Translations under genes and position numbers: made by a program
In this document: positions 9,762 to 20,756 of the stretch, piece by piece
How the letters are laid out: each line of letters starts with the position of its first letter
Position numbering within the stretch: the stretch's first letter is position 1
Assembly: GCA_036897625.1 (NCBI GenBank)
Contig: JAYMTA010000553.1
Location: 1-26,910 of the forward strand
Source of the DNA: Pelargonium cotyledonis
Taxonomy: Eukaryota > Streptophyta > Magnoliopsida > Geraniales > Geraniaceae
DNA: 26,910 nt
Reading direction: 5' to 3'
The notes under the pieces: model-generated
Databases searched by the model: none
Told to the model about the DNA's origin: nothing
The model's input: only the letters and a program-made list of their open reading frames with translations

Positions 9762-11222
9762 ATGGTAATGATCGCAAGCCTTGCATTGCTCCTTCTCACA
9801 GTCTTGCCTCTGGATCTTCTCTTTCTCGATACCTTCTTCGGGGACGATGTTTTCTTGCCCTCCAACGATCTTGGACTGCTCGTAAAGATCGCCCTCTTCG
9901 CCTTGAGCAGTTTCATGATGATAATTCTGTTCTGGTACTCGGACACAATCCTAGGAGACCTTGCCACGTTCGGGTTTCGAGTTCTAGAGTTGTTTAACGT
10001 TGTTTTCGTCCGCGGGAGGAACAAGTTGAAGATCATGATGATCAGGTCAATTAGTACTCCAGCTGCAGCTCATGTGTTAAAAAATGATGATCTCTTGATG
10101 GAGATTTTATTGCACTTACCAGCCAAATCTTTGCTCGGATTCAAATCTGTTTCGAAAAGATGGCGAGCGCTCATTTCTAGTCCTCAATTTGCTGTCATTT
10201 GGGAAACCCGACCAGTGTCCGGGTTCTTTCTACAGAATACTCGTTCTTATCCCGACATGTTTTCGCGTCCACGAGACTATACATTCGTTTCTTTGAGTAA
10301 TGTACAAGCAATCCCTTATTCGGATGCTTCGAGGTTTCCAAACTTGAAGTCGTATAAATTGGGTAATACGAGAATGGTGAACTCGTGCAACGGGTTGTTA
10401 CTTCTCGTGCAAGGATGTTTTAAATTCACGGTTTACAATCCTACTAACAACAAACGCAAGACGCTTCCTGTGTTGGATCATGTTGGTGTCACCAAGCAAC
10501 TACTTGAAGGTGCCATTTTGGCATTTGATCCTTCCAAATCTCCGCATTATAAGGTTTTTGTGTGCATCAAAGATCGGTCTACTTGGTTGGATGAACGGTT
10601 TCATTTTGAAATATATTCGTCGAGGACTCGCACTTGGAGGAGATTTGAGGACGAGGGAGATGCTCTTGGCTCGATACGATATCTTGACTACTACTTCCCA
10701 ATGGGACACTTTTGGAATGGTGTGATTATATGGCAAGGGAACCACAACAAGTTGTATGTTTTTGATGTCGACGAAGAGCACGTGCAAGAAATTCCATTTC
10801 CACGTTTGTTGGACGTGATGTACATGGGACAATCCGAAGGTCGTTTGAATCTCGTTCTTCGTGGAAGCAATACAGGTTACGAAGTTTTAGAACTAGAAAA
10901 AGACTTCAACAAGTTTTCTCTAAAGTGCCATGTTGAGCTTATCAAGGTTTTGAAAAAGACTCCTTGGATTCCAATAGTGAATCCTGAAAGATACAATGAT
11001 GTTCCTTGGTTTTATAGTTTCAATATATTGACTTTGGTACACGGAAAAAATGAAGATTTACAAGGCTCATATTTGGTTTTTCTGATAAATCGCAACCTTG
11101 TCATGTCCTATAATATGAAGAACCATAGATTAGGTTACTTGGGTAAACTTCCTTGGAAACTTGAGGGTGTCCTCCAAAATGATGTTCACCATTACAATAT
11201 CTCACTTTCTCATGTTTTGTGA
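9762..11222 (+). CDS. F-box protein with FBA-type region and hydrophobic N-terminal extension
   Basis: A single exon of 486 codons. The F-box is at about residues 105-143 (VLKNDDLLMEILLHLPAKSL followed by GFKSVSKRWRALISSPQF) and binds SKP1 in SCF E3 ligases. Residues about 190-360 show the F-box-associated pattern: NSCNGLLLL, YNPTNNKRKTLP, AFDPSKSPHYKVF, FEIYSSRTRTWR and FWNGVIIWQG. Substrates of such proteins cannot be read from sequence. The oddity is the first 90 residues: two hydrophobic stretches (about 4-22 and 37-58) that look like membrane segments, where most family members start 10-30 residues before the F-box. The ATG at 9762 has an excellent plant context (AACAATGG) and the frame is open throughout. 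An internal Met pair at residues 92-93 (10035) would give a conventional F-box protein. The F-box assignment is firm; the choice of start is not. Confidence 0.85.
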   Translation: MVMIASLALLLLTVLPLDLLFLDTFFGDDVFLPSNDLGLLVKIALFALSSFMMIILFWYSDTILGDLATFGFRVLELFNVVFVRGRNKLKIMMIRSISTPAAAHVLKNDDLLMEILLHLPAKSLLGFKSVSKRWRALISSPQFAVIWETRPVSGFFLQNTRSYPDMFSRPRDYTFVSLSNVQAIPYSDASRFPNLKSYKLGNTRMVNSCNGLLLLVQGCFKFTVYNPTNNKRKTLPVLDHVGVTKQLLEGAILAFDPSKSPHYKVFVCIKDRSTWLDERFHFEIYSSRTRTWRRFEDEGDALGSIRYLDYYFPMGHFWNGVIIWQGNHNKLYVFDVDEEHVQEIPFPRLLDVMYMGQSEGRLNLVLRGSNTGYEVLELEKDFNKFSLKCHVELIKVLKKTPWIPIVNPERYNDVPWFYSFNILTLVHGKNEDLQGSYLVFLINRNLVMSYNMKNHRLGYLGKLPWKLEGVLQNDVHHYNISLSHVL

Positions 11223-11757
11223 TATGCTACTTTTCCAGAAAAAAGTTGTACAAAATTCTCTATACAAAATGATTTGACAATTTACGTGCCTCATGATATT
11301 TCATATTTTAGTAGTTTAAGCGTTAGAAGTAATCCAACAAGAACATGTCGGGTTAGGGTCGTTGAACTGTAACCCGACCCTAAAGTAGTTTCAAATTGGT
11401 TGGATTTCAGGTTTTAAACCCAAGATAATATACACTGATTTGCTTGGGTTACTTGACCCAACTCAAAAGTTGGTCGAGTCAGGTTAGAGTGGGGTCAGGT
11501 GCCCACAGGTTTGGGTCCAAACAGCTCTACCTCATATTGTTGCTTAAAACTTAAAAACACACATGATCAATAAAAAAGTATAGAAGAATCATTATTTATA
11601 TTATGTACCAAAATAGTTAATTTACCAGGGTGTTCCAAAAATAACAACTATGAAACCTGATGAGAAATAGAGATATTCTAAATACTGAAAACCTAAAATC
11701 CTTCAACAAAACCCTAATCCTCACCGATTCGTTTGATACATTTTAGCAATACGGCCC
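11223..11757. other. Spacer between convergent F-box and RCD1-like genes
   Basis: This contains the 3' ends of both convergent genes. A stretch at about 11340-11535 is rich in GGGT/ACCC motifs (gggttagggtc, aacccgaccc, tttgggtccaaac) and ends in CAGCTCTA. It resembles the termini of hAT-type non-autonomous elements but has no clear partner end or target duplication. Confidence 0.35.
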
Positions 11758-14700
11758 TCAAGAAACCTGCAACACACCTTCCCCACTCAGTTTCACCATT
11801 TCCAAATCACCCTTTGAAGGAACCTGCAGCCAATAACCACACATAATATCAATGAAAACAAATCTAACGACTAACAGATCAGTGCTGATCCGAGACTAAC
11901 ATGAGAATGAGCTTCTTGATGTGCAATTAAAGAACTCAACCAACAAAGAAAATAGTTTCTTATTACTCGCATCCGTCCCAAAATAATTGTCTTGTTAATT
12001 TCTAGCAAAAATTAAAAATGATTTTATTAGTGTCCAACCTTCCTCGTATACCCTGCGCCATTATTGTTATAAAGGCAATTGGTTCTAACTTAATTTTATA
12101 ATATTATTCATAATTCATGCAGAAGTCACTTACCAATATGAATAGAAAACATCTGTTTTAGGACTAACAAATTTAGTTAGAATCATTACTTTGTGGCGGA
12201 GTACATAAAAATCTACATGAGAATAGGGGAATCAAACTCCTCAATCAAGCAAATCTCAGGAAGTAATCATGACTAGTCTCAACACTCATCAAAGAATTTA
12301 TCCCCATTAAATTGTAGAGATGTACAATCATACCTTTTATTGTACTTCGCAACAGTGCATCACCAACTATCATTCTCAACCTTCTCAGAAAATCGATTTT
12401 TCTTATCTTCCCTTCCTGGATAATGTCCCAAAAGCAATTAACACAAAGGCATTACACATTTAAATCGGTAAAGATAATTAGAAATGAGAAAGAAAGAAAA
12501 AAAAATACAGGCATGCAACTGGAAATACCATGAAAAGCTCATAATGATTATGAACAAGATCCATTTCTTTAACCGGAACTTTGTTCGATATTGCAGCAAA
12601 CAGCATAGGAAAAGCAATCCAAGGGGAACTAGGCTTCTTTGGAGTGCTCGAACCCATGCTAAGAGCTTTTCCCTGAGACATTCCAGATTCTGAAATGGGA
12701 CAACTCTCACTTTCCTAGTGGGAACAAAACTTCATCAATCAGTGGAAAATATACAACTAATGTTGATAAATAGATCCAGGTCATACCATTCCACACACAC
12801 ACACACACGTAGAGACAACTACTCAAGTTATATTCATACATGGATCTGGACAGCAAAGTACTGGCACGCAAAGCTAAACAAAGTACAGGATAAGATAAAT
12901 AAGTAGGGAACATTTTTTTAGTTTTTTTTTAATCACTTTCTTTGGTGCATGTGTTTCTAGTCACAGTTACATATTGCCTTTATGTATGTACATATTTCAA
13001 AATTAGGGCCACTACATGTAACTGCCTATGAGCCTTTGGACCCGGAGTGAAACCTGCCCAATATGTTAAATATGTTTTCTTACACAAGTGTCAAGGTATG
13101 ACCCTAAGTTCTAAATCAAAATTTGGAACTCTTGGGCACATGTTGCACACCATCAAGTGAAGACCCATGCATGTGCATTGGAGTTCACCTCAGACATAAG
13201 AATGGGAATCTCTACCGTGATGAAATCAATGCACAACAAAGAAATGTTAGGGAGAATTTGAAGAGAGAAACGTAGAAATGATTCGAGAGAAGTGTAAATG
13301 AGATCTCTTTCTCCATCTAAGGAGGGGGTATTTATATTCCTAAACATTGAATAATGAGGTGACGACATGTGATCGATCAATGATAATGTTACAATGATGT
13401 CATGGTGACACTGTCCATTCTGGGGTCTTGATGAAATTCGGGTGAGATGTTTGAGAGATTACCTACAAGCTTACCTCGTCCCAGAGTCACGTCAAGTTTT
13501 GAGACCTCACTTGCTAGTCATGCATAGTGTGTGGAGATTCAAATGTCAAGGACAATCTACCACAAAGACGTGACCTCTTCGAGTCTTGCCTAGACCTAAC
13601 TTGTCGAGGTAGCCACAAGTGGGTGATGCCAAGGGAAAACGTGGAAGTGAGGAGCTAAGTCCTCGATAAAAACGACAAAGTTTGGAGAAGTAATCTTGAG
13701 AACCCTGGTGAAGAGGCCTAAGAGAGGACCTAGGCGAGGGTTTGCTCCTTTGACAAATGACTAATTATTTGGGAGAATGATGAGCTTGATGAGGTAGACC
13801 TTGGAAGGTTCTCTATTAAACTTTTCTATATGTTGTGCTCCTTGGGTTCATAAGAGCTCTTGGACCTTCTATTGTAATTTGAGCATTGTGAGCTCTACAA
13901 AGTCTTTGTCTTCTAAAAAACATTCTAATCCCTTCACTATTCTTAGGATCTTCATGTCATGGTGATGGAGGAGGAGGTCTAGCAAGTGAAAGTAAGGTTC
14001 CTCCAATAATGGATTGTTGAGCCAACGTAGCACATAAGGAAGCAGCTACGTTGTCAAGTAGAGTCTTCAAAAGCTTCGGGTCTATCTTTCCAGCCAGGCC
14101 AGGGACGTTTGTCCTTGAGCATAAGGAGAAAGGTTTGTTCTAGTAGAGGATCCTGCTCCTTTGTGAGGATAAGGGTGAGGTGAGACCCCACGGTTGTTGT
14201 TGTGATGGTCTCATAGGCCCGTTAAAAAACTAAGAAAGAGTCATTTCAAGACTTACTCACTAGACTCAACCTCATCTATGGTGATAGAGTTAATCCTACC
14301 ACCCAGCCTCTCTTGGAGATGGAGCATAAAAATTATCACCACGTCCAGTGGACCCAAAAAAAGAAGAAAAAAAGAAAAAGAGCACTTTAAGGGATTTGGA
14401 GTGATTACCCAAAATCATGGTCAACCAAGCAAAGACAAGATCTAGCTTTCAACTCATTCTTGGCAATGAAGCTAATCTAATGAGCCCTTTAACTCGAAAT
14501 CCAACTAACCCAATCAGTCACATATATCTTTGTTATCCAAATATCAAGGTATGAGCCTAAGTCCTAAGTCCAAATTTCGGCCTCCTAGGCACATAGTTTA
14601 GTGAAGAATAGTGTATGCACTAAATTTCACCTAAGATGTGAGAATGATAATCTCTACCATGATGAAATCAATACACTACAAGGTTTGTTTCGAGAGAATT

Positions 14701-17700
14701 TGGAGAGAGAAGTGTAGAAATGATTCACGTAAAGGGAACAAAGTCTTCTCTCTCTATTGTCCAGTTTCTCTAATCACTGTCTAGTACTCATAAAACCAAA
14801 CTCAACAGGTATGTTTCAGATAAAAATCAATTAAAATTTTGTACGTTGAATTTTTAAGATTTTGTAATTATTGTGACTTGTAAGTTCTGCAAATTAAGGG
14901 TTCTCTGTTATGATATTTGAGCAAATTAGGATTGAGAATTCTTTCTTCTGTAACTGTTGTTGCTAAAAATTAATTGTGAGGAGCTAAAATTTTGTTCTTA
15001 TTATGTCTCAACTGTTGGTCCCCAGAAATTTCCAGTGAGGATTAGCCTTTGTTTTGTATTTGAAGTTGTCTTCATAGTGGTTTAGTTGCAGAGCCTTTTT
15101 TTATTCTATTACTGGTTCAGGAAACAAAATTCAAATACCTTGAATCCGACCGGAAGAAAAGAACTCCCACATATCAAAAGACAATTTAATATATAACTCA
15201 TCATTGGTTTCCAGTGAAGGAATTGTAAACCCCCGAAAAGTAATTTCTGTGAGTTTGGGGTCAACAAATGTAACTACTAGAATTGGCCATAACCAAGCCT
15301 GTGACCCCCAGGCAAAACTAGTCCATAGGTTATAATTACACACACACACACACACAAAAAGTTCATTTATGTTTAACTAATCAAATAATGTATAAAATAA
15401 AAGCAATATCAAAAGCTACTGAACTCAATGATATAAAAGAAAAGCAATATCAAAAGCAACTAACTAAATGATACACCACCTGTAAACAGTGCAGCATATA
15501 ATAATGAAAGACTAACCGGATCAGTTCCAGAGGACTCATACAAAAACCGGTCCTCACGTCCTGGACAAAATGCTGTCTTCACTGATGCAACATTATTGTT
15601 TTCACCTCCAACCAGATGCCCTGAAGAAAGAAATAATATAAAATACTAGTGCCCAAGTACTAAAAAGGCAAATAATATATTTTTGGTATCATACAACATC
15701 AGCAGAAGCCACAGCCAACTAACTAAATGAAACAGTTGTTGGAATGGGAATGCATCTCTTGTTTGATATATACGCATCAATAGCTGAAACACTCTTTCCT
15801 ATTAAAATTACAACTTCTATACTACAAGTCTGAAAAAGATAATGGACTGAGATTGTCTTGTTGATATCTGACCATTAAAACTATTCACCTTGTTCCATCC
15901 AACACGTGACCAAATGATTGAGTAGCGTGTATACCAGCTAGATATTAGCATAAAATTAACTAATCATCAAACAGACAAAATTCATAAAGGAGCAATATAT
16001 CACCTTCAGCATCAGGAAAGACCTTGAAACTAACAACATATTCTGGGAAAATGTGGGTTTCCAGACAATATAATGCCTTGGATTTTCAAGGTCATCTACT
16101 CCACTATCAAATTCCTCACAAGTAGGATGGAATTGTCTAGTCCCAGGTTGAAGAAGCTCTATGTTTCCCATTATCACACGACAAAATAACATGTGTCGTA
16201 TCCCATTTTCGTCAACATCACTATAGCTGGCACTGTAAGCAAATCAATTTGTGAACCCTCTTCTACAGAACATTACAATAGAAAATAAAACCAAAAGCTT
16301 ATGATTAGTAATGCTAATGACCATGTAAATAGAGGATGAGAGATATAGTTCCATGCAATTCACTTCCCAAAAGAAAGGTCCAGAAAAGGCAAGCCATCTC
16401 ATATGTGAGAGATATTACGTTGCTCACTTCTACTTCTGCCTTCTCAAGTGCCAATACCTAGAAAGCAAAAATGTCAGATCTAGACTTGAAATACACAATG
16501 TGCACTTCCTAAAAGAAAGGTCCAGAAGAAGGAAAGCCACCTCAACTGTGAGAGATACGGTCTATCCCACTTCTACTTCTGCCTTATCAAGTGTCAATAC
16601 AGAGAAAGCAGAAATGGCAGACATATTCATAAATATCAGTTCTAAACTTGAAATACACAATGTGTAAGAAGTAAGAACCAATAAATTGGAAAAAAAAAAA
16701 TTAATCTCCAACCTGGTGTTCGAGCAGCTTGCAGCGGATAGATGTACACCAATGCCATATAGGTACTTAGTTGTGGACAATCCACAGTGCCCAAGGCCAT
16801 ACATCATGATTATGGGCAGTGCTTCTTTAGAAACAGCAAGCCAAGCATATCTAACATTTGCCTCACCGCGATACTTTCTAGTAATCTCAATCTGCTTTTG
16901 GAAAAGCTCCAGTCGAGCTCCCATTGAAGTACTAGTGCAACGATATATATCGACTATATCTGCAAAGCTAATGTGGCTGATTCCTGAAAGAAACATCTTC
17001 TGCACATAATTCTTATCCAACGTGACCCCTGTCTGCTGATTTTGTTCAGCAGTTATATCTATCTTTGCATCAAATGTCTTGTCACAAGTATCCTCAACTT
17101 CAACAAAATGGTTGCTAGAAGTTATCTGAGCAATTTGAATCTTACTAGCAAGAGCATCTGACTCCCCACTGCACTCCTTTAATTGGAAATTACCCATTCC
17201 ACTTATGTCAATTTCAAGCTGCAGCTTGATCTCGTGAGGCCCATAAGCCTCCTTATCAATAGATCCATGATGTTCCTCAAGTCCAAGTTGGCAACATTTA
17301 GGCAACCTTTCATCATCAGCACATATTTCTGGAAAAAAGCAATTGCCTGCTTCATCGATCCAAGCAATGGGTTGTTGCTCACCTGTTTTTAAGTCCAGGG
17401 AAAACATGTGCAAGAAATCTAGCACATGACATTGACCACTCAGCTCAACCTCAATTGCAGCCTTCTTTATCTGCAGATCTTTCTTGACCAAGCTAATGAA
17501 AGTTGGAGGAAAATCACTCCACTGCCCATCTTGATAATACATTAACCGTTGAGGAGCCCCACTTCTCATAAAATTTGAATAGCATCTAACTAAAGATCTA
17601 GAAGACCGATAACCACAGATCTTAGACTTGGTCCTGCATCTATCTAATTTCCTTCGTTTTGCAAGATTTTTGGTCGACAAATTCAAGTTCGACCAGTGTG

Positions 17701-17824
17701 ATACTGGTAAAACTGCACGAGGAACCCCAGCAAAATATGTTGCATAGTGGGCTGCTCGTTTCCTCTTCAAACCGAGCTTTACTTTGCGGTTCCTATCCAA
17801 TACCCTTGCGTTCTTTGTTTCCAT
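11758..17824 (-). CDS. RCD1/SRO-like protein (WWE, PARP-like, RST), reading frame apparently broken
   Basis: Coding blocks on the minus strand are 17824-16713, 16232-16004, 15620-15517, 12672-12529, 12415-12334 and 11823-11758. The N-terminus (METKNARVLDRNRKVKLGLK, then RKRAAHYATY) has basic nuclear-signal-like clusters. A WWE region spans residues about 75-160, and a PARP-like region from about 275 includes ALFQKQ-type, RYAWLAVSKEALP and GVHLSAASC motifs. The fourth and fifth blocks encode an RST domain (SPWIAFPMLFAAISNKV, then RMIVGDALLRSTI). RCD1/SRO proteins are plant nuclear hubs that bind transcription factors through RST and lack PARP activity. Just after Trp428 (near 16060) about 13 bases seem missing relative to the family, so the frame shifts. 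The conceptual product ends at 460 aa with a TGA in the third block and lacks RST. The fifth and sixth blocks also do not join in the family frame. It could be a recent pseudogene, a truncated allele or a sequence error. Confidence 0.8.
11966..12201. mobile_element. Stowaway-like MITE in the last RCD1-like intron
   Basis: The left end is TA followed by CTCGCATCCGTCCCAAAATA, close to the well-known CTCCCTCCGTCCCA end of Stowaway (Tc1/mariner) elements. The right end reads CTTTGTGGCGGAG followed by TA, its diverged inverted partner. The 236-bp length, TA duplications and lack of coding sequence all fit. It sits in the intron between 12333 and 11824. Confidence 0.6.
12792..12808. repeat. CA microsatellite
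   Basis: A pure CA run within the long third intron of the RCD1-like gene. A second CA run lies at 15339-15355 in the same intron. Confidence 0.9.
13089..14758 (-). mobile_element. Old LTR-element remnant (non-coding) inside RCD1-like intron 3
   Basis: Direct repeats at about 13089-13318 and 14542-14758 share order and blocks: TCAAGGTATGA, AATCTCTACC.TGATGAAATCA, GAGAATTTG.AGAGAGAA and TAGAAATGATTC. Their divergence (roughly 25%) points to an old insertion. Read on the minus strand, the left repeat is preceded by TATAAATACCCCC at about 13326-13338, like the promoter part of an LTR, so the element is probably minus-oriented. No gag or pol domain was recognised in the 1.2 kb between. It looks like a decayed non-autonomous LTR fossil. 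The outer boundaries are uncertain. Confidence 0.45.
15370..15475. repeat. Short imperfect tandem repeat
   Basis: The phrase AAAAGCAATATCAAAAGC occurs twice about 40 bp apart, with related flanks (ACT.AACT.AATGATA), in the third RCD1-like intron. Confidence 0.6.
16362..16665. repeat. Imperfect tandem duplication in RCD1-like intron 1
   Basis: Two units (about 16362-16503 and 16504-16665) both run from ACTTCC.AAAAGAAAGGTCCAGAA through GTGAGAGATA and CACTTCTACTTCTGCCTT to ACTTGAAATACACAATGTG. The second is about 20 bp longer. The repeat fills most of the 480-nt intron between the first two coding blocks. Confidence 0.85.
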
Positions 17825-19618
17825 ATCTTTCTACTAAACCAATCCCTATCAATGAGATTAGATCCAAAAGTTCAAATGTAAAGTTAATGAAACCTCGAGT
17901 CTTCAACCAATCTCAAAGAAACAATGGCAAAGATGATTAGCAAACCCTGGAAAATCAAAGCTAGTCAGAATATAATTTACATAGTGCATACAATAGTCAA
18001 GAAAATGGCATGAAGCCACCATATGCATTATAATCATTTTCTAACATGAACTCTAAAGACTAAATTATGCAACTGGGAACAAAATCAGTAGGGCTAGAAT
18101 AAAAGTTTACATAGGAATCCAAGTCAGCAGCATCTTTTCGAGATTGCTGATATATTGGAATAAAGAAAAGAAATTAATCATATTAGAAATTTGGCTGTTG
18201 GGACATAAATAGTGGGGATCAACTTGAGTATATATAATCCTAATAATTAGTAATGGGTTAAATGCCATAATGCAAAAAAGATACTATAATTTTGAATAAT
18301 GAATCAGACACACCCTCAAAAGTCAAATGTAATCTAACCTAATTGCTCTATCTTTTCTTTATTGATCTTTACTAGAATTATCTCTAGTTGTATCTATCCC
18401 ATGAGTTCATTGTTCGGTATTATTACGAGTATAAAAGGTCCAGGACCTTCACTCCAACTCCTACAGGTTGCCTTTCTAGCTAACTCATCACAACTGATAC
18501 ATCTGAAGTCGGAACAATGAGACCTGGTCCCAACAAGAGACTTTTCTCGAACCACCTGACCAAAGCTCCTCATAATAGTCACAATAGTTGATGCACAATT
18601 TTTTCTCCAAAGGCAATGTGTAGAACCCTCACAAGATCCAGGCTCTGATCCTCAACTAGAAGTCCAGATCTTTCCAAGTGAAAGATTCTTTTACGGGATG
18701 TAACCGATATAGCATAATTTTAGCTAACAGCAAAGTCAGAAAAGGAAAAAAGAGAGGGTATTTTGGTAAAGTGAAAATTAGTGTCGGATTGTTTGATATC
18801 AAAGAGCACGCACGATCATTCTTTTCAGTTAAATCGTTCTCGCATTAATGATGTTAGATACGACAAATATTACCAGGCATGAGAAATATTCTCTGGCACG
18901 TGAACTTTGTTGTCAATGTTGTCATCTTACAAATAGTTGGGAAAATGCATTGAATTTACACAAAAAGCTTTAAAACGGCCTGAACATGTTCAAAATCACC
19001 ATAAATGAAGGGAATGAAAATGAGGCCAACATAGGCAAGATTATATAGTATAAGAAAAACACATACCGAGAACTGCTGTTAGTATTCATCCTGTACATAT
19101 CTCTCTCTATAACCTCAACTAATATTCACAGAAGAAAAACTCCTATCCCTTATTTAATCAACAGAAAGGGAGAGCTCTGCACCTGCATCATCCAATTTTA
19201 AAATCATGAACAACCATAAACCTTGAAAATAAATCATTTCCCCTAACATCAAATAAAAAATCCAAAATTGTCTGAAAAGATAAAAAATCATAAAAGCAAA
19301 GGAATACAAAGTCATGTATTCTCATACAAATAAAAATTAAAAAATAAACACAAACCCCTACATCTTTATCTGAGACTGATCAGATTATACTTTCTAATCT
19401 CAATTTAACAAAATAAATAGCCAAATGAACTTTACACATAGAGACCCCCATAATCAGTTATTAAAACCCATGTCAGCAATGAAAATCAACTCAAAGACCA
19501 AATAGCACCAAATCAAATTACAGGACTAATAACAAATAAACAGCAATAATCCTTAAAGGCTCCCAAGCTACAGTAAAAACATAAACTTTACGGGTCAAAC
19601 AGGGATTTGGAGTGTTAC
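17825..19618 (-). other. Probable 5' UTR intron of the RCD1-like gene
   Basis: Upstream of the ATG at 17824 a minus-strand acceptor (GGTTTAG, about 17835) is visible. About 1.8 kb further up, a leader-like exon ends at a GT donor (19618-19617). RCD1-family genes commonly have a leader intron. A less AT-rich patch at about 18420-18690 has a 62-codon minus open frame with no recognised motif and may be a transposon remnant. Otherwise this is AT-rich sequence without support for a gene. Confidence 0.45.
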
Positions 19619-19745
19619 CATCGAATTGAAGACGATAGGGCTAGGGTTGATTTTCATGGAGAAAGGTTTTGGGATTGGGGAAGCTAAAGACGAGCAAAAC
19701 CCTAACTCGCCGAGCTCAAGGAAGAGGAGAGAGGGAGAGGCTAAT
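19619..19745 (-). other. Probable 5' UTR exon of the RCD1-like gene
   Basis: On the minus strand this begins with a CT-rich leader (CCTCTCCCTCTCTCCTCTTC), contains GTTAGGGTTTTGC and ends TTCGATG at a good donor (GTAACA). Pyrimidine-rich starts and AGGGTTT telo-box motifs are typical of plant 5' UTRs. An ATG inside it would open a short uORF (MKINPSPIVFNS...) that would stop just after the splice to the acceptor near 17835. Transcript evidence would be needed to fix its ends. Confidence 0.5.
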
Positions 19746-20425
19746 ACGACGTCGTCGACATGAGAGGAGGTGGCTTTGACTTAAAAGGCGTAGCTCAAGA
19801 CTGTCTGAGTCGGCGCTCGGCTCCGTACCTGCCTCGCCACCTCCATCATCTTCACATGCTGTTTGTGTTTTTCTTGCGCGAAAAGCAATACCATTCAAAG
19901 GAGGCAAGATGGCATCACCCGCGGGATTCACGCAATGCATCACAGCACGTTTCTGATTGGACGAGACAGGTTTGACTATGAAATGGTAAGATGTGATTGG
20001 TGCACAGGTAATAGGGGTCCTTGTGAAAATAAATTTAAATTTGGGGTTGTTGCTTCCAGTTTGGAAACGAATTCGTGGGAATTCGACACCCAATATTATT
20101 TCTAAGGGTAGATTACAAATAACTTCCGCGCGTATCATTAACTTAAAACACATATCCTTTGTGAAGTAAAGTTTTTGACATTTAACGTAATTTGCTCAAA
20201 TTATATTCAAATTTCATTAAATTTATGAACTAAAAATGCAACCAACAGATCTGATGATCAAACAAAAACTACACAATTTCATCACAAAAAATACAGACTT
20301 TCGTCATTTCTAAATAAAATCAGATATGGATTTAAAAATTATTATTATAAAAAAAAAAAAAAAAAGACAACCATGATAAGCCCAGATTTGAGCCGCCTTC
20401 GATCTCGATGGAGGAGCTCCGTTGT

Positions 20426-20656
20426 GCTCGTGAACGCCGAGCATATCGAGCCGCTACTAGATCTGGCTCCGCCGTGCTCATGAACGATGTCAACAATTCT
20501 AGCTCCGTCGTGCTCGTGAACGTCGTCACCATGCTCGCTTGTCGCCGAGCTGGACTACTAGAACGTCGTGCTCGAACGCCATCACTAGATCAGGCTCGAG
20601 TCCGCCGCTCGTGAACGCCATCACCAGATCTGGCTCGAGTATGCCGCTCGTGAACG
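20426..20656. repeat. GC-rich minisatellite inside the Mutator-like element
   Basis: The motif GCTCGTGAACG or a close variant starts at 20426, 20476, 20512, 20570, 20607 and 20646. The best units are about 36-40 bp and include AGATCTGGCTC before it. Open frames exist on both strands (20408-20614 plus, 20332-20532 minus), but they are repeat-driven and match no family I recognise. Confidence 0.7.
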
Positions 20657-20756
20657 TCACTGGAGAAGATGGAATGTCGTCGCAACTCCATGTGGCCGGC
20701 GATGCTGCTGTGCGGTGGTGATGTCATGCCGGACGAGAGAGAGAGGAATCAGGTGA

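Noticed and set aside
10480-10832. Open frames overlapping the F-box gene on both strands
   Set aside because: They lie in other frames of a well-supported coding sequence and have no motifs of their own.
12484-12906. Plus-strand frames over the RST exon and intron
   Set aside because: They are shadows of the minus-strand RST exon and of the CA repeat.
15131-15355. 74-codon minus-strand frame inside the RCD1-like intron as a possible extra exon
   Set aside because: The family needs no exon between the third block and the RST exon, and the residues match nothing in RCD1/SRO proteins. It begins in a CA microsatellite.
20332-20721. Small GC-rich frames on both strands as genes
   Set aside because: They are produced by a minisatellite within a Mutator-like element; frames on both strands are open for the same reason.
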